Source: Gp7-AA10 sp035636095 (lineage in GTDB: Bacteria; Acidobacteriota; Thermoanaerobaculia; Gp7-AA8). From it: 55,619 nt of DNA. This document shows, piece by piece, positions 1-7,838 of the stretch. A model generated the notes under the pieces. It did not search any database and was not told where the DNA came from. It worked only from the letters and a program-made list of their open reading frames with translations. Where the stretch lies: the NCBI GenBank assembly GCA_035636095.1, contig DASPZU010000006.1:1-55619 (forward strand), written 5' to 3'. Within the stretch, counting starts at the first letter, position 1, and every line of letters begins with the position of its first letter. The position numbers and the translations under genes were made by a program.

Positions 1-63
1 GCGCGGTTGCCACTCTTGGAAGAGGTCTTTCTGGATCACGTTACAGCGATAGCCAAAAAGTGA
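1..63 (+). CDS. 3' end of a gene cut by the left edge (partial)
   Basis: Frame 1 is open from the first base and ends in TGA at 61-63, giving a tail of 20 residues that ends in two lysines. It stops 16 bases before the stop codon of the convergent YdcF-like gene, a typical convergent gene end. Too little is present to name a family. The open frame is short enough to be chance. Confidence 0.4.
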   Translation, partial: ARLPLLEEVFLDHVTAIAKK

Positions 64-79
64 CCGGCCTTCGAATTCA

Positions 80-748
80 CTAAGCCGTGATGGACGACCA
101 CAGCAGCTTCGGCAGCTTGAGCCATTCCAGAATCACGTCGGTTCGATCGCCGGGGTGTCTCCACCACGTCTGCGGAAACACTCTCTCGAATCGCGATGGT
201 CGCACGGCCACGTGATACCGGCCGCGGGCAGCCAGCCGGACGTAAAAGCGGGCGCGTCTGGTGTGATAGGCGGAGGTGGCCACGATGACACTTCGCAGGT
301 TGAGCGCATCGGCAGTACGACGGATGAGAGCAGCCTCATCTTCCGTCGAGATGGGCTGACCCGGCAGATCGCGCAGCGATGACTGTGGAACACCCATCTG
401 AAGGAGTGCCGAGCGCTGCAGATCGTAGGCTGTTGGAATCGTCACGCCGAGACCCTTGGCGGTTGCTGTGAAGGACGTCTCGTCTGGATGGCTGAGCAAC
501 ACGAGGGGGACGTACTTCTCGCGATAGAGCGCTCCCCCCTCGTAAGCTCTGTCCATCCGATTCGATGCCAGGATGACGACGGCGTCAGCGTGCTGCAGCG
601 GATCGGCTGCGATCAGCCACGAGCCCGCGAAGGGGAGCGCGATCCGAACCACGATCACGACCACGACGAGAACGATCAGCGTTCGAAAAAACTTAGCCAC
701 GAAATCGTCCGGCAATCGATGCCGCCGTGTGCGAAGCAACGAATGCAA
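80..748 (-). CDS. YdcF/SanA-like DUF218 membrane protein
   Basis: A 222-residue protein with a hydrophobic N-terminal segment (about residues 23-47, rich in Val/Ile) followed by a DUF218 domain. The DUF218 core is seen as HADAVVILAS near residue 53 and VIVATSAYHTRRARFY near residue 155, the usual YdcF/SanA/ElyC signature. Members are inner-membrane proteins linked to envelope or polysaccharide metabolism, but the reaction is not known for most. The start lies 56 bases inside the 3' end of the upstream nucleotidyltransferase gene, so the two are probably translationally coupled. A later in-frame start would shorten the basic N-terminus without losing the membrane segment. Confidence 0.85.
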   Translation of the reverse strand: MHSLLRTRRHRLPDDFVAKFFRTLIVLVVVVIVVRIALPFAGSWLIAADPLQHADAVVILASNRMDRAYEGGALYREKYVPLVLLSHPDETSFTATAKGLGVTIPTAYDLQRSALLQMGVPQSSLRDLPGQPISTEDEAALIRRTADALNLRSVIVATSAYHTRRARFYVRLAARGRYHVAVRPSRFERVFPQTWWRHPGDRTDVILEWLKLPKLLWSSITA

Positions 749-1727
749 CGCGACGGCTCATGCTGTCCATCAGCCAGAACTTTTGCCACAGCTGCCGTGC
801 GCGCGACGGAGTGCCCGGTCGCCCTCCGCGATGCGGTGGAAGAACGAAGCGATCGAGCAGCTCGCGCCGCGGACGTCCCAGCATCGCCGCGAGCGTGCTC
901 TCCGTTTCGTGGTCGCGGAATTCGGGGAAGAGCGTTCCGGCGTAGCGCAGCACCGCGTAAAAGACATGGCGTGCCTGCCACTCATGTGCGAGCACAGCGG
1001 CGCGCGCGATGAGGTCCGGCTCAGTGTGCCGAATTTGCCAGAGGTCGACGAAGCGAATCAATGGACTGACGAAGTATTTCAAGCCGATCGAGATCGTCTG
1101 GTATACGAAGGCATCGACGTTCGACAGTCGCAAAACCTCAGCGCCCGCTGCGGTCAGCGGCGCTGCGCGATTCCACACCCTGTTGTAATCAATGCGGTAA
1201 CGCGGCTTCTGCACAAAGCGGTGATGCACTTCGACGGTGACCGCCCGGACGCGGAACGTCGCCTCGTGATGCGATCGAGAACGCGACGCCGGGCCGGCGG
1301 GATATTCGCGCTGCAGCCCCCGCTCGGTCAGCAGGCCGGCGATGCGATCCATCTCTCCCTCTCGCACCAGCACATCCACATCGCCCATGGGTCGAAGCTC
1401 GGGCCGGTCGTAGAGCCGAAACGCGAAATCGCATCCTTTCAGCACGATCAGAGGCTCGCGCCCCATCATTTTCGAGATAGTCGCGAGTGCCTGGGCGATC
1501 ATCTCCGTTCGCGCGAGATTCGCTCGCAGCATTGCCGAATGGTTTGATACTGCGGCGCGCACAAGCGGTGGCAAATCGGCGTTCCCTCCGAGCAGCGGCA
1601 GGAGCGATTCCTGAGTAACGCGCTCGACGAATCGGGTGGCAGCGGCGTCCGAGGCGGGCGGCCAGCTTTCACCTGTTGCGAGCCAGTGCAGGGTAGGCCA
1701 CAGTGAAGGTAAGGCTAGGAAGCCCAA
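693..1727 (-). CDS. nucleotidyltransferase family protein (PF14907-like)
   Basis: About 344 residues. The diagnostic stretch is VLKGCDF followed by LRPMGDVDVLV, the K-G and G-D-x-D metal-binding pattern of the NTP_transf_5 family. Family members often sit in lasso-peptide and related RiPP loci beside HprK-like kinases and asparagine-synthase-like enzymes, which is the context here. Their substrate is generally unknown. The frame stays open to 1925 but that part would overlap the divergent gene at 1753 and has a different, basic composition, so I chose an internal TTG at 1727 (TTG at 1745 is the alternative). The 3' end overlaps the start of the YdcF-like gene. Function in tailoring or regulating the peptide pathway is inference. 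Confidence 0.8.
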   Translation of the reverse strand: MGFLALPSLWPTLHWLATGESWPPASDAAATRFVERVTQESLLPLLGGNADLPPLVRAAVSNHSAMLRANLARTEMIAQALATISKMMGREPLIVLKGCDFAFRLYDRPELRPMGDVDVLVREGEMDRIAGLLTERGLQREYPAGPASRSRSHHEATFRVRAVTVEVHHRFVQKPRYRIDYNRVWNRAAPLTAAGAEVLRLSNVDAFVYQTISIGLKYFVSPLIRFVDLWQIRHTEPDLIARAAVLAHEWQARHVFYAVLRYAGTLFPEFRDHETESTLAAMLGRPRRELLDRFVLPPHRGGRPGTPSRARQLWQKFWLMDSMSRRVAFVASHTAASIAGRFRG

Positions 1728-1752
1728 CGTCCGGCAAGGATACAACGCAACG

Positions 1753-2349
1753 ATGATTGACCTGGCGCGATTCTCGGTGTTCGTCTTTACGATCGCGTTC
1801 GCGCTATATGTCGCGTCGACGCCGAGCGCGATGCAGCGCCGCGGCCGCGTCGCGCGCTTCATCGCCTTTTTTTTCACCTTGTACCTCGCCGCAGGTTTGT
1901 TGCGCCTCGACGCATGGCCATTCACACGCTATCCGATGCTCATGTACGTCGGCAGCCCGCGCACTGAGCTTTCAGAGATCGTGATTCGGGGCGTCGATGC
2001 GCGCGGCGTCGAGCACCCGATCGATCCGTTTTCGTGGTCGCCTCTCTTTCCGACAGCGCTTCAATCGTGGATCGATCGACACCTCGCTCAACTCACTCCC
2101 GCACAACGCTCCGATGCTGTCGCGTTTCTGCTGATGGAGGCGGAGGACAGCCGGCGAAGAATCAATCGCGGAGAAGCGATTGGCAGCAGCCGATGGTTAG
2201 GGTCTTTTGCCGCCCCTCCAGACTGGGGTCTGTATCGCCGCTACAGAGTCGGTGAAGCGTACAGCGGACTTCGAATCTACCGCGCCCACTGGTCGGTTGC
2301 CGACCCGTACAAGCGGATGACGCTGTTGGCGGAGTACCGAAGCAGATGA
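1753..2349 (+). CDS. membrane-anchored protein of unknown function, copy A of a duplicated pair
   Basis: 198 residues starting at ATG 1753 with AAGGA about 12 bases upstream; the frame extends further upstream but crosses the divergent gene. Two hydrophobic segments near residues 5-20 and 32-50 precede a soluble domain. It is clearly paralogous to the minus-strand protein at 12449-13087: WPF-x-x-YP, GVDA-x-G, and DP-(F/M)-(T/S)-WSP-(L/V)-FP all align, as does a C-terminal RAHW/RDSW-PY block. I do not recognise a named family. Its stop codon overlaps the start of the next gene (ATGA), and both are repeated together elsewhere, so they probably work as a pair. Confidence 0.75.
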   Translation: MIDLARFSVFVFTIAFALYVASTPSAMQRRGRVARFIAFFFTLYLAAGLLRLDAWPFTRYPMLMYVGSPRTELSEIVIRGVDARGVEHPIDPFSWSPLFPTALQSWIDRHLAQLTPAQRSDAVAFLLMEAEDSRRRINRGEAIGSSRWLGSFAAPPDWGLYRRYRVGEAYSGLRIYRAHWSVADPYKRMTLLAEYRSR

Positions 2350-3221
2350 AGAGGTGGCTCGATTCCTATTTTCTTTCCTCGGGCAATCGGGTCGACTTCC
2401 TTGCCGCACGAGCCATTGTCGCCGGCAACACATTGTGGCTTGTTCTCTCTCGTCCCGATCTCCCCGCGCTTGCTTCATGGCCGAGTATTTTCTGGCAAAA
2501 CGTCGGTCCGTTGCAGCGGGTGCGGTTTCTCGTTGTGCAGATCCCGCCCCTTGCCGAGGCACTCTTGTATTGGGTGCTGGTTGTGGCCCTTCTGATGGTG
2601 ATGTTCGGGTTCGGTACCAGGATCACAGGAGTGGTTGCAGCGATCCTCTTATACCGTCTCGCAGCAATGGAACCCGTCATTGGAAGCATCGGTCTGCTGT
2701 GGTTTCAGGGTTTTACTCCACTGATTCTCGCGTTGATCATCATTGCGGCGGCGTCACCGCGGTCACGAGAGAGCTTCGATGATCGGTGGCCCGTCTCTGC
2801 CATCCGAACCTTGTTTGCGTTGTACTATTTTTTCTGCGGCTTCGAGAAGCTCGTGGTCATCGGTCCAGCATGGCTGACGGCGTCGAGTATGCGCACGCTG
2901 ATCCTGGCACAACAGAGCCGCCAGGTCTTCTTGACTCCGCTGGCATCGACGGTGGCATCGAGCGCCGTTCTTTGCTGGCTCATTTCGATCAGCACGATCT
3001 TGATCGAGCTCGGCTTCCCTCTCGTGCTGGTCTCGCGACTTGCACGCCGCATTCTCCTTCCAGCGGCATGGTTAGGTCACATCGGCATTGCGCTGTGCCT
3101 GGGATTGGTATTCCCGGACTGGCCCCTACTCTTGCTGTTTGTCAACTGGGACGCATTGGCCGCCCGCTTGCGGCCACATTTTGCGAAGCGGGTCCAGCCA
3201 ATGCAGCTCGGGACAGCGTAG
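2346..3221 (+). CDS. HTTM-like multi-pass membrane protein, copy A
   Basis: 291 residues with about seven or eight hydrophobic segments. N-terminal pattern ARAIVAGNTLWLVLSRPDLP matches the paralogue at 11584-12471 (RFIVAANALWIILSRPDLP). Later YYFFCGFEKL aligns with NYFFAAISKL. The general layout resembles HTTM proteins, the membrane domain shared with vitamin K-dependent gamma-carboxylase, but I cannot see enough to claim catalysis. Translationally coupled to the upstream gene (ATGA at 2346-2349) and 13 bases from the asparagine-synthase-like gene, so it belongs to the peptide operon. Confidence 0.75.
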   Translation: MKRWLDSYFLSSGNRVDFLAARAIVAGNTLWLVLSRPDLPALASWPSIFWQNVGPLQRVRFLVVQIPPLAEALLYWVLVVALLMVMFGFGTRITGVVAAILLYRLAAMEPVIGSIGLLWFQGFTPLILALIIIAAASPRSRESFDDRWPVSAIRTLFALYYFFCGFEKLVVIGPAWLTASSMRTLILAQQSRQVFLTPLASTVASSAVLCWLISISTILIELGFPLVLVSRLARRILLPAAWLGHIGIALCLGLVFPDWPLLLLFVNWDALAARLRPHFAKRVQPMQLGTA

Positions 3222-3234
3222 GATTCGCACTCGT

Positions 3235-5145
3235 TTGTGCGGGATCAGTTTCGTCCTCGCCCCCGATGGCCGCCGCATTACGGACAAGCTGTTCCGCCTC
3301 CACGCGCCGATCCGGCATCGGGGTCCTGACGGCGAGTGCCTGATCGCCTTGACCCGAGCGGGCAGTTTCCAGATCCTCACCGGGCCGGAGGACTCTGTCG
3401 ACGGCGTGGTTGCCGGCCTCGCATTCCGGCGGCTCAAGATTCTCGACCTGAGCGAGGCTGCCATGCAGCCGATGCTCTCGTCCGACGGCAGGGTGGCACT
3501 ATTGTTCAATGGGGAGATCTACAACTTCCGCGCGCTCCGGTCGGAGCTGTGCGCGAAAGGGCTCCACTTTCAGACTACCGGCGATACCGAGGTGATACTC
3601 GCCGCCTACCAGGAGTGGGATACCGACTGTTTCTCGCGATTCGAAGGAATGTGGGCAATTCTGCTCGTCGACTTGCGCTTGCAACGCGTTGTCGGTTCGC
3701 GCGACCGCTTCGGAATCAAACCTCTTTACTGGTCCGTGAAGAATGCCACTTTTATGGCTGCCTCAGAAGCGCGGCAGATTCTGGCGGCATTGGATGCACC
3801 GCCGACGGCAAATGCGCGCAACGTCGCTTTACATCTCGAGGGCCGCCGATATCCGGTCACCGAGGAGTCATTCTTCGAAGGGATCGAGTCGGTTCCGCCG
3901 GCAACGTGGTTTTCCATCGCGCTCGACCGCGTGGCGACGCCGCAGTTCCGGCCGTATTGGAGACTGGCGGATGTTCGCGCGAACGAGGGAGATCGATACG
4001 ATGACGGCGTCGAGCGATTTTCAGTATCGCTTCGCGAGGCCGTGCGTTCCCACCATGTCGCCGATGTTCCGATCGGTAGCCTGCTTTCCGGTGGCCTCGA
4101 TTCGTCGATGATCACGGTGCTCCTCTCCGAAATCGGACGTGAGGAAGGGCACAGATTTCCGACGTTTTCGTTTGGCTTCCGCGATGCGTACCAAGACATG
4201 TCGGAGCTGCGCTACGTCGACGCCCTGGTTGCGCAGGAAACATTGCTGAACTATGAAACGTCGTTCGATCCGGCATGGGTTGCTCAGAACGTGGATGCGG
4301 TCGTGAACGCAATCGAGGAGCCGCCGCTTGCGTTCCCGGTTCTCGCTCAATTTCGCATCTTCGAGCTCTGCCGGCAAAGAGGGATGACTGTCATTCTCGA
4401 CGGCCAGGGAGCCGACGAAATTCTGGCCGGATATCCATATCATCAGCGCATCCGCCTCTCGGAGCTCATTCTCGGAAGGCAGCCGAGAAAGTTTCTGAGT
4501 GAGCTGTCGGCGATCGCGTCGCGCAATCACGTCAGCACGCTGGCGCAGGGTTTTGATTTCTACGGAGCGCCCGTGATGCGACGTTTCCGCAGGTCCCCCT
4601 CCCTGGTGGATTCCGATTACAACATCGCTGCGCGGCGTGACGGCGACCTGCTGGACCGAAGCGAAGACCCTTCCGCGTTGAACCGTCGGCTTCATTACGA
4701 TGTGCGGTGGGGAAATGTGAAACTCGTTCTGCAATATGCGGATCGCAACGCCATGGCACACTCCATAGAGGCACGCGTGCCCTTCTTCGACCGGGCATTG
4801 ATCGAGCTGGTTTTTTCGATGCCACCGGAGTTCAAGATCGGACATGGGGATCGCAAGCGGGTCTTGCGCGACGCTGCGCGTCGCCGCCTACCGCGGTCGA
4901 TCACCGAGCGGGCAGACCGAATGGGTTTTGCCACTCCCGATGCGGAGTTCATCTGCGGTCCGTTGAAACAGCGCATCATGGATGTCATCAGCGACCGTGC
5001 ATTCGTCAAGCAGCCGTTTCTGAACAGGGCGGTCGTCCAGCGTGAAACTGACGAGTACGTCCGGGGCAAGACAGGCGAACCACGCAGGATCTGGAGACTG
5101 TTTACACTGGCGCTCTGGGCACAATCGTTTAATGCGGCGTTTTAA
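3235..5145 (+). CDS. asparagine synthase-like glutamine amidotransferase/amide-forming enzyme
   Basis: 636 residues from a TTG start that places Cys at position 2 (CGISFV), the N-terminal nucleophile of class II glutamine amidotransferases. Further motifs are RHRGPDGE, LFNGEIYNFRALR, RDRFGIKPLYW, the PP-loop SGGLDSS and DGQGADEILAGYPYH, so both the glutaminase and ATP-pyrophosphatase halves look intact. Known relatives make asparagine; others act in RiPP pathways, notably lasso cyclases, where a carboxylate is adenylated and converted to an amide. Position between an HTTM-like gene and a flavoprotein decarboxylase/PqqD/peptide group argues for peptide modification rather than primary metabolism. 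The frame is open upstream to 3088 but that part overlaps the previous gene. Confidence 0.9.
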   Translation: MCGISFVLAPDGRRITDKLFRLHAPIRHRGPDGECLIALTRAGSFQILTGPEDSVDGVVAGLAFRRLKILDLSEAAMQPMLSSDGRVALLFNGEIYNFRALRSELCAKGLHFQTTGDTEVILAAYQEWDTDCFSRFEGMWAILLVDLRLQRVVGSRDRFGIKPLYWSVKNATFMAASEARQILAALDAPPTANARNVALHLEGRRYPVTEESFFEGIESVPPATWFSIALDRVATPQFRPYWRLADVRANEGDRYDDGVERFSVSLREAVRSHHVADVPIGSLLSGGLDSSMITVLLSEIGREEGHRFPTFSFGFRDAYQDMSELRYVDALVAQETLLNYETSFDPAWVAQNVDAVVNAIEEPPLAFPVLAQFRIFELCRQRGMTVILDGQGADEILAGYPYHQRIRLSELILGRQPRKFLSELSAIASRNHVSTLAQGFDFYGAPVMRRFRRSPSLVDSDYNIAARRDGDLLDRSEDPSALNRRLHYDVRWGNVKLVLQYADRNAMAHSIEARVPFFDRALIELVFSMPPEFKIGHGDRKRVLRDAARRRLPRSITERADRMGFATPDAEFICGPLKQRIMDVISDRAFVKQPFLNRAVVQRETDEYVRGKTGEPRRIWRLFTLALWAQSFNAAF

Positions 5146-5167
5146 CGCTCTCCAAAGGAGGCCTCCG

Positions 5168-5761
5168 GTGGAACAGACGATACGCGCGAAGCGAATCCTT
5201 CTTTGCGCAGCGGGGGGATATCAGTCGTATGCGCTTCCTGGTTTCGTCCTTTCGCTACTGCATCATCTCGCCGACGACGTCCAGGTCGTCCTCTCGCGCG
5301 CAGCGTCGAAGCTGGCCTCGCGCTATGCAGTGGAGGTTGCCAGTCGCCATCCCGTCTTCGTCGAGATGGAGGATACGGGCGAAGGGATTTATGTCCCGCA
5401 CATTGAGCTGGGGCGCGACGTGGACGCGATTCTTGTTTTTCCGGCGACGGTCAACATCATTGGAAAGGTCGCGCAAGGAATCGCTGACGAATTGATTGCC
5501 GCCCTGATTCTGGCGACCAAGGCGCCGGTGTTTTTCGTTCCGGTAACGAATGCGGCAATGTGGTCACATCCTGCCGTTCAGCGAAACGTCGATACCCTGC
5601 GCCGCGACGGATACGTCATCCTCCCGCCGCTGCCGATCGTCGAAGTCGCCACCCGTGAAGGCCTGGATGAAATCCACGATGTCTTTGCACTTCCCACGTT
5701 GCTGGCGCAGGTTTCCGCCGTTCTCCGCGGGACTTCATCGGCCGGAGTCGTGCGTCGGTGA
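5168..5761 (+). CDS. HFCD-family flavoprotein (EpiD/MrsD-like cysteine decarboxylase)
   Basis: 197 residues. The start is GTG 5168 because a strong ribosome site (AAAGGAGG, 5154-5161) lies just upstream. Family signatures of homo-oligomeric flavin-containing Cys decarboxylases are present in order: ILLCAAGGYQSY for FMN binding, a conserved His in VPHIEL, PATVN-IIGKVAQGIADEL in place of the PASANT motif, and PVTNAAMW matching the PxMNxxMW substrate loop. Relatives either decarboxylate phosphopantothenoylcysteine (Dfp/CoaC) or oxidatively decarboxylate the C-terminal Cys of a peptide (EpiD, MrsD). The single-domain size and a nearby peptide ending in Cys favour the second role. The substrate assignment is inference; the fold assignment is firm. 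Confidence 0.88.
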   Translation: MEQTIRAKRILLCAAGGYQSYALPGFVLSLLHHLADDVQVVLSRAASKLASRYAVEVASRHPVFVEMEDTGEGIYVPHIELGRDVDAILVFPATVNIIGKVAQGIADELIAALILATKAPVFFVPVTNAAMWSHPAVQRNVDTLRRDGYVILPPLPIVEVATREGLDEIHDVFALPTLLAQVSAVLRGTSSAGVVRR

Positions 5762-5812
5762 TTTGGTATCATCCGCCGTCACCGAACAACGATACGGAGG
5801 GCTTCGCAGGAG

Positions 5813-6067
5813 ATGCGCAGGAATCCAGCGGTAGAAGAAGCGCCGTTGCAGAATGAGTTGATGTTGTTCGATCCGAAAACATCCAAGTTCTACGTCCTGA
5901 ACGGAACGATGGCTTTTTTATGGCGGAATTGGGATGAGGCAAAAACCGCCGGCGATCTCACAGCCTTGATGACCAGCGCATTTGATACTCCCGATCGTTC
6001 TTCCGTCGCCGCAGACATTGATGCGGCAATCGCTGACCTCAAGCAACTCGGATTGCTTCTTGACTAA
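5813..6067 (+). CDS. PqqD-like peptide-binding protein (RiPP recognition element)
   Basis: 84 residues with a good ribosome site (GCAGGAG just before ATG 5813). The pattern NELMLFDPKTSKFYVLNGTMAFLW followed by a helical region ending DLKQLGLLLD is the PqqD winged-helix layout. PqqD proteins bind leader peptides and present them to modifying enzymes, and equivalents (B1 proteins) do so for lasso peptides by recognising a YxxP motif. The peptide gene 63 bases downstream contains YVKP, which is consistent. The start and family are clear; the partner is inferred. Confidence 0.85.
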   Translation: MRRNPAVEEAPLQNELMLFDPKTSKFYVLNGTMAFLWRNWDEAKTAGDLTALMTSAFDTPDRSSVAADIDAAIADLKQLGLLLD

Positions 6068-6130
6068 CGGTCGTCTGCGACGCTAACCTTGGCAATTCCA
6101 AATAGTATTGTGTGAAGGAGAATACAGGCT

Positions 6131-6277
6131 ATGGCAGAAACGAAGACCCAGGCCCGGAATCCTGAGACTAAGCGCCCCACGTATGTGAAGCCCCAGGTAC
6201 AGGTCATGACCGAGCGTGACATCCTGAACACCTTCCAGATCACGCAGGCGATGGCGACGTGGTGGGGTGCCTGCTAG
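6131..6277 (+). CDS. putative RiPP precursor peptide, 48 residues, C-terminal Cys
   Basis: Small gene with a strong ribosome site (GAAGGAGA about ten bases before ATG 6131) and TAG at 6275-6277. The N-terminal half is hydrophilic and Lys/Arg rich, then YVKPQVQV (from residue 18), a charged ERD, NTFQITQ and a Trp-rich end TWWGAC. YxxP is the leader motif bound by PqqD-type elements in lasso and related systems. The last residue is the only Cys, exactly what an EpiD-type decarboxylase would act on. A leader/core boundary in or after the NTFQITQ segment is a guess. No paralogue of the peptide is seen in the window. Identity as a precursor is inference from size, motif and neighbours. Confidence 0.75.
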   Translation: MAETKTQARNPETKRPTYVKPQVQVMTERDILNTFQITQAMATWWGAC

Positions 6278-6316
6278 CCGGCGCATCACGATTCCGAACG
6301 GCCCCGAGGAGAACCA

Positions 6317-7342
6317 TTGCTGGCTGGTGCCCAGGGATCTGCGAACGCGTACCTCAGAGCACCCGGCCGGCGGTTGCAGGTTATAGGAATCGAACTCGCT
6401 TTCAGCGCTGACGATCAGTCAGTGTTGAACGAGTTCGTTTCTGTTTTTGGGGGACTCGAAGAGTCGACACCATCGAAAGCCCATTTGGCTGTGACAGTCG
6501 AGGCCGGAGGTAATGGACCCTACGGGAGTCTGAGCATCTCTGGTCACGACCTCAACGACCCGGCCGCCTTTCTCCTCGGATTTGCCTCGCCGACGGTCCC
6601 CATGGTGTCGCTGCCTTCCATCGATAAGACACAACGGATCGGCATGCTCGGCGATCCCGATCCCCTCTTCCTTTTCGACAGCGCAGGATGCCGCTTCCGC
6701 AAAGTGTCACGGTGGCAGCGGATCGTTGCTCACGTCATTTTTCTCCATGTCCTTCATTTGCGGCAGGACCTCCTGTTTTTCCATGCTGCATCTGTGGCGA
6801 TCAAGGGGCGTGGCGTTCTGCTCGTTGGCCCGAAAGGCAGTGGCAAGTCCACGCTCTCTCTGGCTCTCGCTGCGCGCGGCCACGCATTTCTCGGTGACGA
6901 GACGGCGGCCTATTGCCGCGCCGACGGAAAGTTGCTTCCCATGCTTCGACCGGTCGGCATCAAACCTGGTCCGCGCTCGCAGCGAATCGACGAACGTGTC
7001 GATGCGCTGATGCCGAGTGCCGATGCAGACAACATGCTGCGCATTCCGGTGAGCGCGCTTCTTCCCGAAACCCGCGCCGAGGCCGTGCCGCTGTCCGCGA
7101 TCATCTTTCTGACCGGCTTCGGGCGGGAGCCGTCGCTTCTCGAATTGCCAGCTGGACGCGAAGAGCTCGCGGCCATGCAGCCGCTCCGCAGTAGTACTTC
7201 CGAAACAAATAGCATGCAGGTTGTCTTCGAGATGGTGCGCATGCTGGCCAGCGCGCGATGTTATCGTCTCGAATCCGGTTCGCCCGACGCCACTGCCCAA
7301 TCGATGGAGGAGAGCCTGAGCAATGTCGCTGACAGTCAATGA
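6317..7342 (+). CDS. HprK-like kinase-domain protein
   Basis: 341 residues from TTG 6317, preceded by GAGGAGA. A P-loop is visible as GVLLVGPKGSGKSTLSLA (about residues 165-183), followed by HAFLGDETAAY, the HPr kinase-type acidic segment, and an IKPG motif further on. The first 150 residues are poorly recognisable. HprK-like proteins of this type are frequent in RiPP loci; one, PadeK of the paeninodin lasso-peptide cluster, phosphorylates the precursor. Whether this one phosphorylates the Ser-free but Thr-containing peptide is unknown. The 3' end overlaps the next gene by 20 bases. Confidence 0.82.
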   Translation: MLAGAQGSANAYLRAPGRRLQVIGIELAFSADDQSVLNEFVSVFGGLEESTPSKAHLAVTVEAGGNGPYGSLSISGHDLNDPAAFLLGFASPTVPMVSLPSIDKTQRIGMLGDPDPLFLFDSAGCRFRKVSRWQRIVAHVIFLHVLHLRQDLLFFHAASVAIKGRGVLLVGPKGSGKSTLSLALAARGHAFLGDETAAYCRADGKLLPMLRPVGIKPGPRSQRIDERVDALMPSADADNMLRIPVSALLPETRAEAVPLSAIIFLTGFGREPSLLELPAGREELAAMQPLRSSTSETNSMQVVFEMVRMLASARCYRLESGSPDATAQSMEESLSNVADSQ

Positions 7343-7838
7343 CCGCGCCAACCGTGTGGCAACGTTCCGTTTCGTCGAGGTGCGGCTGATGGAAATTACC
7401 GCGATGTGGACGCCGACCACGCCGGAGATGGAAGTGAAGGTGATGTTCGGAAGGCACATCTGGGATTTTGCGCAGCATGCCGATTTGCTTGGCAAGCGCA
7501 CCTTCGAGCTGCGCCAGCCCGAGCACTACACGCGCGCACCCGTTGATGCGTATGTGGCTTTGATCGATGATCTGGCGCGCGAGGAGGACACCTCTGCGCG
7601 ACTGGCAGCTCTTTACGACGGGCTGCTTCCCGCACTTGCCGATCGCTACCGCCGCTACCTCGTGGAAACTGACACGCTGCTCGATCAACCTACCGCAGTC
7701 ATCATGGAACGAATCCTCACCGACATCACGCGAATGCAGCGCGAAGCGCAGGCGCTTCGTTCGACTGCCGGCGCCCGCTCCGTGCCGGTCGATGACATTC
7801 GAGCGCGCGAGCGTGCTGTGGCGGAAATGACCGCGTGA
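7323..7838 (+). CDS. small ferritin-like helical protein, possible metal enzyme
   Basis: 171 residues, predicted to be mostly helical. The conserved-looking core is FRFVEVRLMEITAMW, then FGRHIWDFAQHADLLGKR and TDTLLDQPTAVIMERIL. Glu, Asp and His residues spaced like this (E-x-x-x-x-x-E, H-x-x-x-D-x-x-x-H) could form a carboxylate-rich metal site, but I cannot match it to a named family with certainty. It begins inside the kinase gene and its stop overlaps the start of the first DUF455-like gene, so it is embedded in the operon with two other ferritin-like proteins. It may be a partner or a divergent third copy. Confidence 0.7.
   Translation: MSLTVNDRANRVATFRFVEVRLMEITAMWTPTTPEMEVKVMFGRHIWDFAQHADLLGKRTFELRQPEHYTRAPVDAYVALIDDLAREEDTSARLAALYDGLLPALADRYRRYLVETDTLLDQPTAVIMERILTDITRMQREAQALRSTAGARSVPVDDIRARERAVAEMTA

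Noticed and set aside
573..1547. 324-residue plus-strand frame opposite the nucleotidyltransferase
   Set aside because: Antisense to the KG...GDVD motif gene; composition is shadow-like.
3088..3234. Longer N-terminus of the AsnB-like enzyme
   Set aside because: It overlaps the membrane gene and would bury the Cys nucleophile, which must be residue 2.
5168..5761. Phosphopantothenoylcysteine decarboxylase for coenzyme A synthesis
   Set aside because: The synthetase half of Dfp is missing and the context is a peptide operon; EpiD-type function fits better, though the fold alone cannot decide.
6131..6277. Lasso peptide precursor
   Set aside because: YxxP, PqqD-like, AsnB-like and HprK-like parts fit, but no B2 protease is present, and there is no Asp or Glu seven to nine residues after a plausible cleavage site in the C-terminal part. 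I keep it as an unclassified RiPP.
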